From assembly GCF_014649735.1 (NCBI RefSeq), contig NZ_BMTP01000002.1, positions 62,001 through 126,000 on the forward strand: a DNA stretch of 64,000 bases, given 5' to 3'. The notes below the pieces were generated by a model that saw only the letters and a program-made list of their open reading frames with translations, did no database searches and was not told the origin of the DNA. Below are positions 46,339 through 55,465 of the stretch, one piece after another. Made by a program: the position numbers and the translations under genes. Source of the DNA: Streptomyces lavendofoliae. GTDB taxonomy: Bacteria > Actinomycetota > Actinomycetes > Streptomycetales > Streptomycetaceae. Position 1 is the stretch's first letter, and every line of letters begins with the position of its first letter.

Positions 46339-48183
46339 TTGAACGGTTCCAGGCGGAGACTCATATCCGTCGTGGCGGCGAGCGCCACGATCCTCGGCGT
46401 GACCGCCACCTCCGCGGTGGCCCTCGCCGGAGAGGCCACCCCCACCCCGAAGCCGGCGGTCCCGGCCTCGCAGGCCATGTCCGCGGCCACGCTGCCCAGC
46501 GCCCCCGTGGACAAGGTCATCGTCACCTACAAGTCCCGGACCGCCGAGGCCACGTCCGACACCGCGGCCAAGAGCGACGCCGCCGCCAAGGGCGCGGAGA
46601 CGGGCGAGAAGCTCAGCTTCGAGCGCCGCCTGGCGAGCGGCGCCGCGCTGGTCGACCTCGGCGCGGACGCCACCAAGCAGGACGTCGCGGAGGTCATGGA
46701 CGCCTTCCGCGCCGACCCGCAGGTCGCCTCCGTGGAGGCCGACATCCGCGCCTACGCGATGGCCGTCACGCCGAACGACACCGAGTACGCCAAGCAGTGG
46801 GACCTCTTCGAGGCCACCGGCGGCATGAACGTGCCCGGCGCCTGGGACAAGACCACCGGCAGCGGCGTCACCGTCGCGGTCATCGACACCGGCGCCGCCG
46901 CGCACAGCGACCTCAGCGGCAACACCGTCGCGGGCTACGACTTCATCTCCAGCTCCACCGACGCCCGCGACGGCAACGGCCGCGACGCCGACCCCAAGGA
47001 CGAGGGCGACTGGAACGCCACGGACGGGGAGTGCGGCACCGGCTCCAAGGCGAGCAACTCCTCCTGGCACGGCACCCACGTCGCCGGCACCATCGCGGCG
47101 ACCACCCACAACGCCAAGGGCGTCGCGGGCATCGCGTACGGCGCGAAGGTCCAGCACGTCCGCGTGCTCGGCAAGTGCGGCGGCGCGTCCTCGGACATCG
47201 CCGACGCGATCACCTGGGCCTCCGGCGGCAGCGTCCCGGGCATCCCGGCGAACCCGAACCCGGCCAAGGTCATCAACATGAGCCTCGGCGGCGCCAGCTC
47301 CACCTGCCCGACCGTCTACAAGAACGCCATCGACGGCGCCGTCTCGCGCGGCACGACCGTCGTCGTCGCGGCCGGCAACAGCAACGCCAACGCGTCCGGC
47401 TTCACCCCCGCCAACTGCGCGGGCGTCATCAACGTGGCGTCCACCAGCCGTGAGGGCAACCGTTCGTACTACTCGAACTACGGCACCATCGTCGACGTCT
47501 CGGCCCCCGGCGGTGAGACCCGCCGCGCCACCGACACGCCCGGCACCGTCACCACCCCCGAGAACGGCATCCTCTCCACGCTGAACTCGGGCACCACCAC
47601 CCAGTCGCTGGAGAACTACAAGCCCTACCAGGGCACGTCCATGGCCGCCCCCCACATCGCCGGCCTCGCCGCCCTGCTGAAGTCGGCCAAGTCGACGCTG
47701 ACCCCGGCCGAGATCGAGTCCGCGATCAAGGCCAACGCCCGTCCGCTGCCCGGCACCTGCACCGGCGGCTGCGGCACCGGCATCGCGGACGCCACCAAGA
47801 CCGTGAACGCCGTGACCGGTACCACCACCCCCGGTACCGGAACGGCGTTCACCAACAGCACGAACGTAACGATCTCGGACAACGCCACGGTGACGTCCCC
47901 GATCTCCGTCACCGGCCGCACCGGCAACGCCCCCGCCGCCCTCAAGGTCGACGTGGACATCAAGCACACCTGGCGCGGCGACCTGGTCGTCGACCTGGTG
48001 GCCCCGGACGGCACCGCCTACCGGCTGAAGAACTCCAGCAGCAACGACTCGGCCGACAACATCCTCGCCACGTACACGGTCGACGCCTCCGCCGAGACGG
48101 CCAACGGCACCTGGAAGCTCCAGGTGCGGGACGTGGCGTCGGGTGACACCGGCTACATCGACTCCTGGGGCCTGACCTTCTGA
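46339..48183 (+). CDS. Secreted subtilisin-like serine protease (S8) with P/Homo B domain
   Basis: A 614-residue pre-pro-protease. Signal RRRLISVVAASATILGVTATSAVALA, inhibitor I9 propeptide (about 50-140), catalytic domain with D183 (VAVIDTG), H244 (WHGTHVAG), oxyanion N347 (VVAAGN) and S434 (GTSMAAPH), then a C-terminal proprotein-convertase P domain (about 495-614: FTNSTNVTISDNATVTSPISVTG, WRGDLVVDLVAPDGT, GYIDSWGLTF). The start is TTG 46339, unusual, with AAAGGGA six bases upstream; the next in-frame Met is inside the propeptide. A hairpin at 48217 follows. Confidence 0.94.
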   Translation: MNGSRRRLISVVAASATILGVTATSAVALAGEATPTPKPAVPASQAMSAATLPSAPVDKVIVTYKSRTAEATSDTAAKSDAAAKGAETGEKLSFERRLASGAALVDLGADATKQDVAEVMDAFRADPQVASVEADIRAYAMAVTPNDTEYAKQWDLFEATGGMNVPGAWDKTTGSGVTVAVIDTGAAAHSDLSGNTVAGYDFISSSTDARDGNGRDADPKDEGDWNATDGECGTGSKASNSSWHGTHVAGTIAATTHNAKGVAGIAYGAKVQHVRVLGKCGGASSDIADAITWASGGSVPGIPANPNPAKVINMSLGGASSTCPTVYKNAIDGAVSRGTTVVVAAGNSNANASGFTPANCAGVINVASTSREGNRSYYSNYGTIVDVSAPGGETRRATDTPGTVTTPENGILSTLNSGTTTQSLENYKPYQGTSMAAPHIAGLAALLKSAKSTLTPAEIESAIKANARPLPGTCTGGCGTGIADATKTVNAVTGTTTPGTGTAFTNSTNVTISDNATVTSPISVTGRTGNAPAALKVDVDIKHTWRGDLVVDLVAPDGTAYRLKNSSSNDSADNILATYTVDASAETANGTWKLQVRDVASGDTGYIDSWGLTF

Positions 48184-48216
48184 TCGACCCGCGGTACTCG
48201 CATCTTCGCAGGTCAG

Positions 48217-48251
48217 GGGCGTGCTCGTGGCGATTCGCCGCGGGCACGCCC
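48217..48251 (+). terminator. Terminator of the subtilase gene
   Basis: GGGCGTGC (48217-48224) pairs with GCACGCCC (48244-48251), and the inner arms pair further with one mismatch, 34 bp after the stop. CTTGTGTG follows. Confidence 0.65.
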
Positions 48252-48387
48252 GCTTGTGTGTTCGTCCACATACCGGACAGGACACCTGGACTCCCGTGGC
48301 CGAGTTCGTATGCTGCGCTCGCGAGACAGATCACGGACAGGGGGTCCGTGGGCAGGGGGTCCGCGCGCCGGAGGGTGGTGGTCGCAG

Positions 48388-51222
48388 GTGAGGTCGACGC
48401 CGTACCCCTCCACGCCGTACGTCCCGGGACGGACCGACCGGGCCGCGCCCGTCGGGCGGACCGAGCTGCTGGCCAGGCTCGAACGCGTCCTCCTCGGCCG
48501 GGGCCGCGCCCTGCTGACCGGGCCGCCCGGCGTCGGAAAGACGGAGGTGGCCCAGGCGGCCGCCGACCAGGCCACCGCGCGCGGCGAGACGGTGGTGTGG
48601 CTCGCCCCGCAGCCCGCCGACCACGACATGCCCGGCGCCGCGGCGGCCGCGCTCGTCGCCTCGGTGCCCGCCTTCGCGCTGGACGGCCTGCCGGGTCCGC
48701 AGCGGGACGCCGTCGCGGTGCTCTGCCGGGAGGCCGCCGCGCTGGAGAGCGGCTGGGACCCGATCGCGCTGCGGCTGGCCCTCGCCGGCGTCCTGCGGAC
48801 CCTGGCCGAGCGGTCCCCCGTCCTGCTGGTCGTCGACGACGCCCAGCGCATCGACGCCGACAGCGCCGACCTGCTCCGCTTCGCCCTGCACCTCGCGCCG
48901 TCCGCGCTGCGGGTCGTCGCCGTCGAGACGCCGGCCCCGTACGCGGGGGGCGGGGCCGACAGCGGCGGCGCGCCCATGCCGCTGTGGGTGGCCTCCGAGG
49001 CCGACGTCCTGCTCGTGCCGCCGCTCCAGGCCGACGAGATGGCCGAACTCCTGGTCCACCACCGGCTGCCGTCCCGGCTCGCGGGGCGCATCCACCGTGC
49101 CAGCGGCGGCAACCCGCGCCTCGCGCTCGCCGTGGGCCGCTCGCTGGCCGACTCCAGGACACCGGTGCACCACGCCGAGGCGCTGCCGCTGTCGGGCCGC
49201 GCCCGGGACGTCGCGCGCCGGATGCTCGCCCCCGCCTCCGCCCCGGTGCGGGCCACCCTGCTGCTGGCCGCCCTGGCGCTGCGGCCGACCACCGCGCTGC
49301 TGCGGCGCGCGGGCCGCCCGACGGCGGAGGCGGAGCTGGCCGCCGCGGAGCGCGCCGGGCTGATATCGCTCACCGAGGACGGGACGGTCGCCTTCACGGC
49401 CGGACTGCTGCCGTCCACGCTGGTCCACGACACCTGCTGGACCGAGCGCAGCCGGGGCCACGCCGCCCTCGCCGCGGTGGCCGACGATCCGGTGGAGGCG
49501 GTACGGCACCGGGCGCTGGCCAACGACGTGCCGGACGAGGAGCTGGCCGCCGAGGTCGCCGAGGCGGCCGACACGGCGCGCCGGCGGGGCAACAGCGCGC
49601 TCGCCGCCGAGCTGGCGCTGCTCGCCGCCGAGACGACGCCCCCGGGGCTGGGGCGCCGCCGGCTCCAGCGGCTGGTGGACGCGGCCGAGGAGGCGGCGCG
49701 GGCCGCCCGCGCGGATCTCGCGATGCGCGCGGCGGCGGACCTGCTGGCGCGGGACGCGACGCCCGCCGACCGGGTGCGGGTGCGGCTGGCCGTGCTCGAC
49801 ACCGCCGGGCAGGGCCTGACCGACCTGGACGAGATCTACGTGCACGCCATGGAGGACTCCGAGGGCGAGCCGGCGCTGCGGGCCGCGGTCCAGCTGCGCC
49901 TGGCGGTGAAGTACGTCCTGGCGGACGGCGACCCGGTGCGGTCGCGGACGGCGGCGGTGGAGTCGGCGGCCCTGGCGATGTCGGTCGGCGACCGGCACAC
50001 CGCCGCGCAGGCGCTCACCCAGCAGGCGCGGATCGACCGGGTGCTGGGCTCGCCGGACGCGGAGCGGACGCTGGCCGAGGCGCGCGCGCTGGAGATGACG
50101 GACCGGCCGCTGGGCGTCCGCAACACCGCCCAGATCCTGACGATCCGCCACGCCCTGTTCGACGACCGGCTCGCGGAGGCCCGCGACCAGTTGTACGCGC
50201 TGCTCCCGCTGGTCGAGCGGCGGGGGCCGGTCGAGGACGCGATCGAGCTGTTCCGCACGCTCGCCGAGGTCGAGGCCCGGCGCGGCCAGTGCGCGGCGGC
50301 GCTGGCGCACGCCGGCCGGTCGCTCGCCCTGACGCTGGAGGCCGGCCTGTCGCCGGGCCCGGCGTGGTACGCGCTGGCGCTGGCCGAGACCGCGGGCGGC
50401 AGCTTCGCGCGGGCGGCCGGGTACGCGCGGCGCAGCGTCCGGGCGTCGGAGGAGGAGGGCGACCACGTCTTCCTCTCCCGCAGCCTCTACGCGCTCGGCC
50501 GGGTCCAGCTGGTCACCGGGGACGTCGCCGGGGCGCTGGAGACACTGCGCCGGGTGCGGGACGCCGAGAGCGCCCAGTGCGCGGTCGACCCCTCCATGCT
50601 GCGCTGGCACGAGGAGCTGGCGGAGGCGCTGCTCGCGGGCGACGCGCCCGAGGAGGCGCAGGCGCTGCTGGCCGACGTCGGCCCGGTCGCGGAGCGGCTC
50701 GGCCGTACGACGGTGCTGCTGGGGTGCGACCGGGTGTACGCGCTGTGCCTGGCGGCGGGCGGGAAGACCGACGAGGCGGTCGACCTGCTCGTGGAGACGG
50801 CCGACCGGTTCGCCGGGCACGGGCTGGTCCTGGAGCAGGGCCGCTGCCTGATCGCCCTGGCCCGGGTGGAGCGGCGGCGCCGCAGACGCTCGGCCGCGCA
50901 GGCCGCGATGCAGGCGGCGGCGGCCGTCTTCGAACGGGCGGGTGCCGTGCCGTGGCTCGGGCTGACGGCGGAGAGCCCGTCCCCGGCGGACTCCGCGGCC
51001 GTCCCGGCCGCCGGGAGCGCCCTGTCCCGGCTGACCGAGGCCGAGCTGCGGCTCGCCCGGCTCGTCGGGGAGGGGGCGAGCAACCAGGAGGCCGCCGCCC
51101 GGCTGTACCTGAGCGTGAAGACGGTGGAGGCGCGGCTGACCCGCATCTACCAGAAGCTCGACGTCCGCTCCCGCGCCCAGCTGGCGACGGCCCTCAGCGG
51201 GCTCGCCACGCCGTCGCGCTGA
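48388..51222 (+). CDS. Large LuxR-family ATPase regulator (LAL/MalT-like)
   Basis: A 944-residue STAND-type regulator: Walker A GPPGVGKTE (45-53), Walker B VLLVVDDAQ, a winged middle region, about ten TPR-like helical repeats (approx. 400-850), and a C-terminal LuxR HTH (RLTEAELRLARLVGEGASNQEAAARLYLSVKTVEARLTRIYQKLDV). Such proteins often activate secondary metabolism or sugar genes; no target is adjacent. GTG 48388 is taken. An ATG at 48310 overlaps a TATGCT -10-like sequence that has TGGACT 16 bp upstream, so it is more likely promoter than start. Confidence 0.87.
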   Translation: MRSTPYPSTPYVPGRTDRAAPVGRTELLARLERVLLGRGRALLTGPPGVGKTEVAQAAADQATARGETVVWLAPQPADHDMPGAAAAALVASVPAFALDGLPGPQRDAVAVLCREAAALESGWDPIALRLALAGVLRTLAERSPVLLVVDDAQRIDADSADLLRFALHLAPSALRVVAVETPAPYAGGGADSGGAPMPLWVASEADVLLVPPLQADEMAELLVHHRLPSRLAGRIHRASGGNPRLALAVGRSLADSRTPVHHAEALPLSGRARDVARRMLAPASAPVRATLLLAALALRPTTALLRRAGRPTAEAELAAAERAGLISLTEDGTVAFTAGLLPSTLVHDTCWTERSRGHAALAAVADDPVEAVRHRALANDVPDEELAAEVAEAADTARRRGNSALAAELALLAAETTPPGLGRRRLQRLVDAAEEAARAARADLAMRAAADLLARDATPADRVRVRLAVLDTAGQGLTDLDEIYVHAMEDSEGEPALRAAVQLRLAVKYVLADGDPVRSRTAAVESAALAMSVGDRHTAAQALTQQARIDRVLGSPDAERTLAEARALEMTDRPLGVRNTAQILTIRHALFDDRLAEARDQLYALLPLVERRGPVEDAIELFRTLAEVEARRGQCAAALAHAGRSLALTLEAGLSPGPAWYALALAETAGGSFARAAGYARRSVRASEEEGDHVFLSRSLYALGRVQLVTGDVAGALETLRRVRDAESAQCAVDPSMLRWHEELAEALLAGDAPEEAQALLADVGPVAERLGRTTVLLGCDRVYALCLAAGGKTDEAVDLLVETADRFAGHGLVLEQGRCLIALARVERRRRRRSAAQAAMQAAAAVFERAGAVPWLGLTAESPSPADSAAVPAAGSALSRLTEAELRLARLVGEGASNQEAAARLYLSVKTVEARLTRIYQKLDVRSRAQLATALSGLATPSR

Positions 51223-51272
51223 TCCGGCCGGCCCCGGGGAGGCGGTCCTCTGCCGGGTCCGGCCGACCGGCA

Positions 51273-51278
51273 TACGCT
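51273..51278 (+). promoter_or_regulatory. -10 element before the ABM/SnoaL-like gene
   Basis: TACGCT 37 bp before ATG 51316, with CTGCCG 17 bp upstream as a weak -35. Confidence 0.35.
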
Positions 51279-51315
51279 GTGAGCAGCGCAGTCGTTTCCG
51301 ATGTCGGGAGGCGTC

Positions 51316-52011
51316 ATGACATTCGTACAGATCATCGACTGCAAGACGGACCGGGTAGAGGAGATGAACCGGCTGCTGGACAGCTGGGCCGAGGCGACCC
51401 AGGGCAGGCGGACGGCCACCCACGCGATGATGGGCCGCGACCGCTCGGACTCCACGCACGTGCTGGAGATCGTGGAGTTCCCCTCGTACGAGGAGGCGAT
51501 GGAGAACTCGAGGCTGCCCGAGACCGACCGCATCTTCCGGGAGATGACGGCCCTGTGCGACGGCGAACCCACCTTCACGGACCTCGACGTCGTCCGGGAC
51601 GAACAGCTCAACAAGCTGGTCGTGCGGAGGTTCGTCGACGAAGTGATCAACAATGCCGACAGCGACGCGGCCGACGAGCTGTGCGCCCCGGGCTACCGGG
51701 AGCACGACCCGTCCCAGCCGTCCTACGACATGGACCTGGAGGCCGCCAAGGCGGCGAACCGGGAGATCATGGGGGCGTTCCGGCCGACGTGCACCATCGA
51801 GGGACTCGTCGCCGAGGGCGACACCGTGTGCCTGCGGATGTCGTTCAAGGGCCGGCACGTCGCGGCGTACCAGGGACTGGAGGCCACCGGCCGGGAGGTC
51901 ACCGGCACCGGTCACGCGACCTTCCGCTGCGAGGGCGGCAGGATCGCGGAGAGCTGGTGGAACGTGGACGACATGGGCATGATGCGGCAGTTGGGCGTCG
52001 TTCCGGAGTAG
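51316..52011 (+). CDS. Fusion of a dimeric alpha/beta-barrel domain with a SnoaL-like ester cyclase domain
   Basis: A 231-residue cytosolic protein. Residues 1-95 (TFVQIIDCKTDRVEEMNRLLDSW, THVLEIVEFPSYEEAMENS) resemble an ABM/stress-responsive barrel. Residues 100-231 form an NTF2/SnoaL-like domain (LVVRRFVDEVINNADSDAADELCAPGYREHDP, ESWWNVDDMGMMRQLG), where ester cyclases of polyketide pathways and many unknown proteins belong. ATG 51316 follows GGGAGG by six bases. It stands alone; no biosynthetic genes are near, so function is open. Confidence 0.8.
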   Translation: MTFVQIIDCKTDRVEEMNRLLDSWAEATQGRRTATHAMMGRDRSDSTHVLEIVEFPSYEEAMENSRLPETDRIFREMTALCDGEPTFTDLDVVRDEQLNKLVVRRFVDEVINNADSDAADELCAPGYREHDPSQPSYDMDLEAAKAANREIMGAFRPTCTIEGLVAEGDTVCLRMSFKGRHVAAYQGLEATGREVTGTGHATFRCEGGRIAESWWNVDDMGMMRQLGVVPE

Positions 52012-52108
52012 CGCGGCGCCGTACCGCCCGGCGGTGCCGGACGCAACGCGGCGACGCGGTCGGGGTGCGCCCGCCGCGGCGGGGTGCCGGCGCGGCGGGC
52101 GCACCGGG

Positions 52109-53179
52109 TCACGCTCCGGGTGCGGGGCCGTCGGCGACCGGTACGCCGAAGTCCGGGGTGCCGTCCGGCCGCCAGCGCAGCGGCTGGACCCGGGTGTGGC
52201 GGTTGGGGTCGTTCAGCGGGTCGCCGCTGATCTCCTTGTACTGGCGGGCGTGGTAGACGAGGACGTCGGTGCGGCCGTCCTCGGCGACGGTGAAGCAGTT
52301 GTGCCCGGGGCCGTACTGGCGGGTGGTGTCGTCGCCGGCGAAGACGGGGCGGGGCGACTTGGTCCAGGAGCGCGGGTCCATCAGATCGCTGTCGGCGTCG
52401 GCGGTGAGCAGCCCCATGCAGTAGTTGCTGTCGGTGGCGCTCGCCGAGTACGTCATGAAGACGCGGCCGTTGCGCCGGATGAAGGAGGCGCCCTCGTTCA
52501 CCTTGAACCCCACGCACTCCCAGTCGTACTCCGGGGTGGTGAGCCGGACCTGGGGACCGGTGAGCGTCCAGGGGCCGGCCATCCGGGAGAGGAAGACGGC
52601 GGTGTTGTTGTCCGTACCGGGCTCGTGCTGCGCCCAGGCGAGGTAGCGGGAGCCGCGGTGGGTGAAGGTGGTGGCGTCGAGCGAGAAGGTGTCCCACGCG
52701 GTGACGATCCGCCCCCTCTCGGTCCAGGTGCCCTTGAAGGGGTCCCTGCTGGGGTTCTCCAGCACCCACATGCGGATCTTCCATATGTCGTCGGCGGGGG
52801 CGGCGGCGAAGTAGATGTACCACTTCCCGTCGATGTGGTGGATCTCCGGCGCCCAGATGTGGGCGCCCATGTCACCGCTGTCGTGCTTCCGCCACACGAC
52901 CGCCTCGGCCGCGGTGGCCAGTCCGCGGAGGGTGCGGGAGCGGCGCAGGATGACGCGGTCGTACTCGGGGACGGTGGCGGTGAAGTAGTAGCCGCCGTCG
53001 GTGTGGCGGTGGATGTGCGGGTCGGCGCGGTTGCGGACGAGGGGGTTGGTGTACCCGCGGTGCGCGGCGCCGGCCGCGGGGGCGGCGCTCGCCACCCCCG
53101 GCACGGCGCCGAGCGCGCCCGCGGCCAGGGCTCCCTGGAGGAGCAGTCGGCGGGTGGGGGATGTCGGGTGGTGGCTCAT
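52109..53179 (-). CDS. Tat-exported GH43 family glycosidase, arabinofuranosidase-like
   Basis: A 356-residue five-bladed propeller enzyme. Tat signal TRRLLLQGALAAGALGAVPG. The catalytic triad of GH43 is visible: base D53 (NRADPHIH), pKa-modulating D168 (FSLDATTF), acid E229 (FKVNEGASF). Other blade motifs: GYYFTATVPEYDRVILRRS and GMGAHIWAPEIHHIDGKWYIYFAA in outline. The sequence resembles exo-arabinofuranosidases of subfamily 26 known from Streptomyces. It probably releases arabinose from arabinan or arabinoxylan outside the cell. A long inverted repeat lies 56 bp upstream. Confidence 0.9.
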   Translation of the reverse strand: MSHHPTSPTRRLLLQGALAAGALGAVPGVASAAPAAGAAHRGYTNPLVRNRADPHIHRHTDGGYYFTATVPEYDRVILRRSRTLRGLATAAEAVVWRKHDSGDMGAHIWAPEIHHIDGKWYIYFAAAPADDIWKIRMWVLENPSRDPFKGTWTERGRIVTAWDTFSLDATTFTHRGSRYLAWAQHEPGTDNNTAVFLSRMAGPWTLTGPQVRLTTPEYDWECVGFKVNEGASFIRRNGRVFMTYSASATDSNYCMGLLTADADSDLMDPRSWTKSPRPVFAGDDTTRQYGPGHNCFTVAEDGRTDVLVYHARQYKEISGDPLNDPNRHTRVQPLRWRPDGTPDFGVPVADGPAPGA

Positions 53180-53234
53180 GCGGTGGATGCCCTTCCGTCC
53201 CGGTGCCGGGTCAACGGCCTTGTGGACAACGCTT

Positions 53235-53269
53235 GTTCGGTATCCCGGACGTCATCTGCGATACCGAAC
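53235..53269. promoter_or_regulatory. 10-bp inverted repeat upstream of the GH43 gene
   Basis: GTTCGGTATC (53235-53244), 15 bases, then GATACCGAAC (53260-53269), perfect. Half-site centres are 25 bp apart, two and a half turns, on the GH43 upstream side. A candidate operator for a sugar-responsive repressor; the opposite gene (DCC family) starts 210 bp away. Confidence 0.6.
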
Positions 53270-53468
53270 GGCGAAACGGTAAGGGCGTGGCACGGGAAGG
53301 TCAACGGGTCGCGCGTCCACCGCGTCGCGGGGCGACGGCCCCGGCGGCCGGCGCGGTGCGGGGCGGTGCGAGCGGTGTGCGGTGCGGCGGCCGGGGCGGC
53401 GGGCCGCGGCGGCAGGCGGTCCGGGCCGTGGGACGGTGCGGGGGCGGGGCGGCGGGCGGCGGGTTCGG

Positions 53469-53474
53469 CATCAT
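53469..53474 (+). promoter_or_regulatory. Weak -10 element for the DCC-family gene
   Basis: CATCAT lies six bases before ATG 53481 without a ribosome site; suggestive of a leaderless message only. Confidence 0.3.
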
Positions 53475-53480
53475 GGACGG

Positions 53481-53870
53481 ATGCGGACTCGACCTGTGCT
53501 CGTCTACGACGGTGACTGCGGCTTCTGCACGGCCTGCGTGACGTTCGTCGGGCGCCGGCTGCGTCCCGACTGCGACGTCGTGCCCTCGCAGCGGGCGGAT
53601 CTGGCCGCGCTGGGGGTCACCCGGGAGCGGGCCGGTCACGAGGCGCTGTGGGTGACCCCGGTCGGCAGGGTGTACGGCGGCGCGCAGGCGGTGGCGAAGA
53701 TTTTGCTGCGTTCGGGCCGGGGCTGGGCGCCGCTGGGGGCGTTCCTCCTGGTGCCTCCGGTGCGATGGGCCGCCCACGGCGCGTACCGGCTGGTCGCGGA
53801 CAACCGCCGCCGGTTGCCGGGCGGCACGGGGGCGTGCGCCGTCCCCGCGCGGCGCCCGGACGGCGGCTGA
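53481..53870 (+). CDS. DCC-family (DUF393) thiol-disulfide oxidoreductase-like protein
   Basis: A 129-residue protein with the family motif VYDGDCGFCTACV (8-20), carrying a CxxC pair (C13, C16), and SQRADLAALGV, a pattern typical of DUF393. The fold is thioredoxin-like with helices to the C-terminus (YGGAQAVAKILL). The activity is predicted only. Start ATG 53481 gives a standard N-terminus; upstream in-frame sequence is low-complexity. Confidence 0.85.
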   Translation: MRTRPVLVYDGDCGFCTACVTFVGRRLRPDCDVVPSQRADLAALGVTRERAGHEALWVTPVGRVYGGAQAVAKILLRSGRGWAPLGAFLLVPPVRWAAHGAYRLVADNRRRLPGGTGACAVPARRPDGG

Positions 53871-53918
53871 CCGCGCTCGGGACGGCACCCGCCGGACGGG
53901 CGCGGGGGCGGGACGGCG

Positions 53919-54149
53919 TCAGGACGCGGTCAGCAGCGAGTCGTCCTCCGGACGGGCGCCGGGAAGACGGTGCCGGGCGGCGACCAGGGCGGTGTCCACG
54001 TCCCCGGTGCCCGTGGCGACGCACAGGGTGCGGGCGAGCTCGGCCATGCGCTCCCGGACCTCGGGACCACCCGCCTCGGCATGCAGCACCTTCAGGGTGT
54101 CGTACTGCTCGACCAGGTTGTTCAGGACGGCGGGGTGAGCCATCAGCAC
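53919..54149 (-). CDS. DUF5133 protein
   Basis: A 76-residue cytosolic protein typical of Streptomyces DUF5133: MAHPAVLNNLVEQYDTLKVLHAE, LARTLCVATGTGDVDTALVAARHRL. GTG 54149 has AAGGAG seven bases upstream; the internal ATG 54143 is two codons on but spaced 13 bases from it. Function unknown. Confidence 0.8.
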   Translation of the reverse strand: MLMAHPAVLNNLVEQYDTLKVLHAEAGGPEVRERMAELARTLCVATGTGDVDTALVAARHRLPGARPEDDSLLTAS

Positions 54150-54239
54150 GGCCGGTCTCCTTCCTGACGCCAAGCGCCGGTTGTCCGCGTGGGAGCCTGT
54201 TACCCGGTGATCCGTTCCGCATGCCCGCGCGTCCTGGAC

Positions 54240-54245
54240 TAGCTT
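54240..54245 (+). promoter_or_regulatory. -10 element for leaderless transcription of the homocysteine methyltransferase gene
   Basis: TAGCTT, seven bases, then ATG 54253, with no ribosome site. Confidence 0.45.
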
Positions 54246-54252
54246 CACCCCC

Positions 54253-55179
54253 ATGACCAGCGCCGCAGCCCCCGCGTTCGCCGAAACGCTGACGTCCTCG
54301 GCCTCGCCCGTCGTCCTCGACGGCGGACTGTCCAACCAACTGGAGTCCGCCGGGCACGACCTGGCCGACGGCCTGTGGTCCGCGCGGCTGCTCGCCGACC
54401 GGCCCGAGGCGATCGTCGCCGCGCACCTCGCCTACTACGAGGCCGGCGCGAGCGTGGCGACGACGGCGACGTACCAGGCCACCTTCGAGGGGTTCGCCCG
54501 TCGCGGGACCGGGCTCGACGGGGCGGCCGGGCTCCTCACCCTCGGCGTGGAGCTGGCGCGGGAGGCCGCCCGGCGCGCCGAGGCCAGGGCGCCGGGACGG
54601 CCGCTGTGGGTGGCCGCCTCCGCCGGGCCGTACGGCGCGATGCTCGCCGACGGGTCGGAGTACCGGGGGCGTTACGGACTGACCGCCGCCGAACTGGAAC
54701 GGTTCCACCGCCCGCGGCTGGAGGTCCTGGCCGCCGCCCGCCCGGACGTCCTGGCGCTGGAGACCGTGCCGGACGCGGACGAGGGCCGGGCGCTGGTGCG
54801 CGCGGTGCGCGGGCTGGGCGTACCGGCGTGGCTGTCGTACAGCGTCGTCGGCGACCGGACGCGAGCGGGCCAGCCCCTGGAGGAGGCCTTCGCGGTCGCC
54901 GCCGCGTCCGAGGAGATCGTCGCGGTGGGGGTGAACTGCTGCGCGCCCGAGGACGCCGGCCACGCGGTCGCGGTGGCGGCCCGGGTCACGGGCAAACCGG
55001 TGGTCGTGTACCCGAACAGCGGGGAGGAGTGGGACGCCGAGGCCCGTGCCTGGCGGGGCCGTGCGACGTTCTCGGCCGAGAGCGTCAGCGGGTGGCGGCG
55101 GGCCGGGGCCCGGCTGATCGGCGGCTGCTGCCGGGTCGGGCCGGACGCGATCGCCGAACTCGCCGCGAGAACGGGCTGA
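54253..55179 (+). CDS. mmuM: Homocysteine S-methyltransferase
   Basis: A 308-residue TIM-barrel enzyme of the MmuM/BHMT family that methylates homocysteine to methionine, usually from S-methylmethionine. Motifs: VLDGGLSNQLE (N-terminal), ATYQATFEGF, GPYGAMLADGSEYRG, the zinc ligand pair GVNCC and the C-terminal GGCCRVGPDAI. The zinc Cys set (one in VNCC, two in GGCC) is complete. Monocistronic by spacing. Confidence 0.93.
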   Translation: MTSAAAPAFAETLTSSASPVVLDGGLSNQLESAGHDLADGLWSARLLADRPEAIVAAHLAYYEAGASVATTATYQATFEGFARRGTGLDGAAGLLTLGVELAREAARRAEARAPGRPLWVAASAGPYGAMLADGSEYRGRYGLTAAELERFHRPRLEVLAAARPDVLALETVPDADEGRALVRAVRGLGVPAWLSYSVVGDRTRAGQPLEEAFAVAAASEEIVAVGVNCCAPEDAGHAVAVAARVTGKPVVVYPNSGEEWDAEARAWRGRATFSAESVSGWRRAGARLIGGCCRVGPDAIAELAARTG

Positions 55180-55465
55180 TCGTTCGATCGTTTGACCGGG
55201 TCGCCGGTGGTCGATCACCATGCCGGGGTCGGCGACGTGCCGACGGCCTGGAGCGCGCGATGCCGACCCGGAACGCCCACCCTCCTCCCCCGCCGGCCAC
55301 CGGCGCCCGGCCGGCGGGGGCGCGCACGGGGACCGCGATCCGCCGTCCGCCCCGCACGACCGGCGCGGCGCCCGCGGGCTCGGCGCCTTCGCCGGGCACG
55401 GCGCCCCGTCGGGGCCCGGCCTGCGCCCCTTCGCCACGACGACGCGAAAGGCCGGTGCGCCCCGC

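Noticed and set aside
46294..48285. A 663-codon minus-strand frame opposite the subtilase.
   Set aside because: Its composition is Gly/Val/Arg/Asp low-complexity; the plus strand holds the complete S8 catalytic triad.
48310..48312. ATG as the start of the LuxR-type ATPase regulator.
   Set aside because: It overlaps a probable -10 box (TATGCT with TGGACT 16 bp upstream) and lacks a ribosome site; GTG 48388 is preferred.
48331..52104. A very long open frame on the minus strand opposite the LuxR-type regulator and the ABM/SnoaL gene.
   Set aside because: It is a shadow frame: its product is His/Arg/Val-rich and low in normal sequence signatures, while the plus strand has ATPase and HTH motifs. 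Such frames are common in GC-rich genes.
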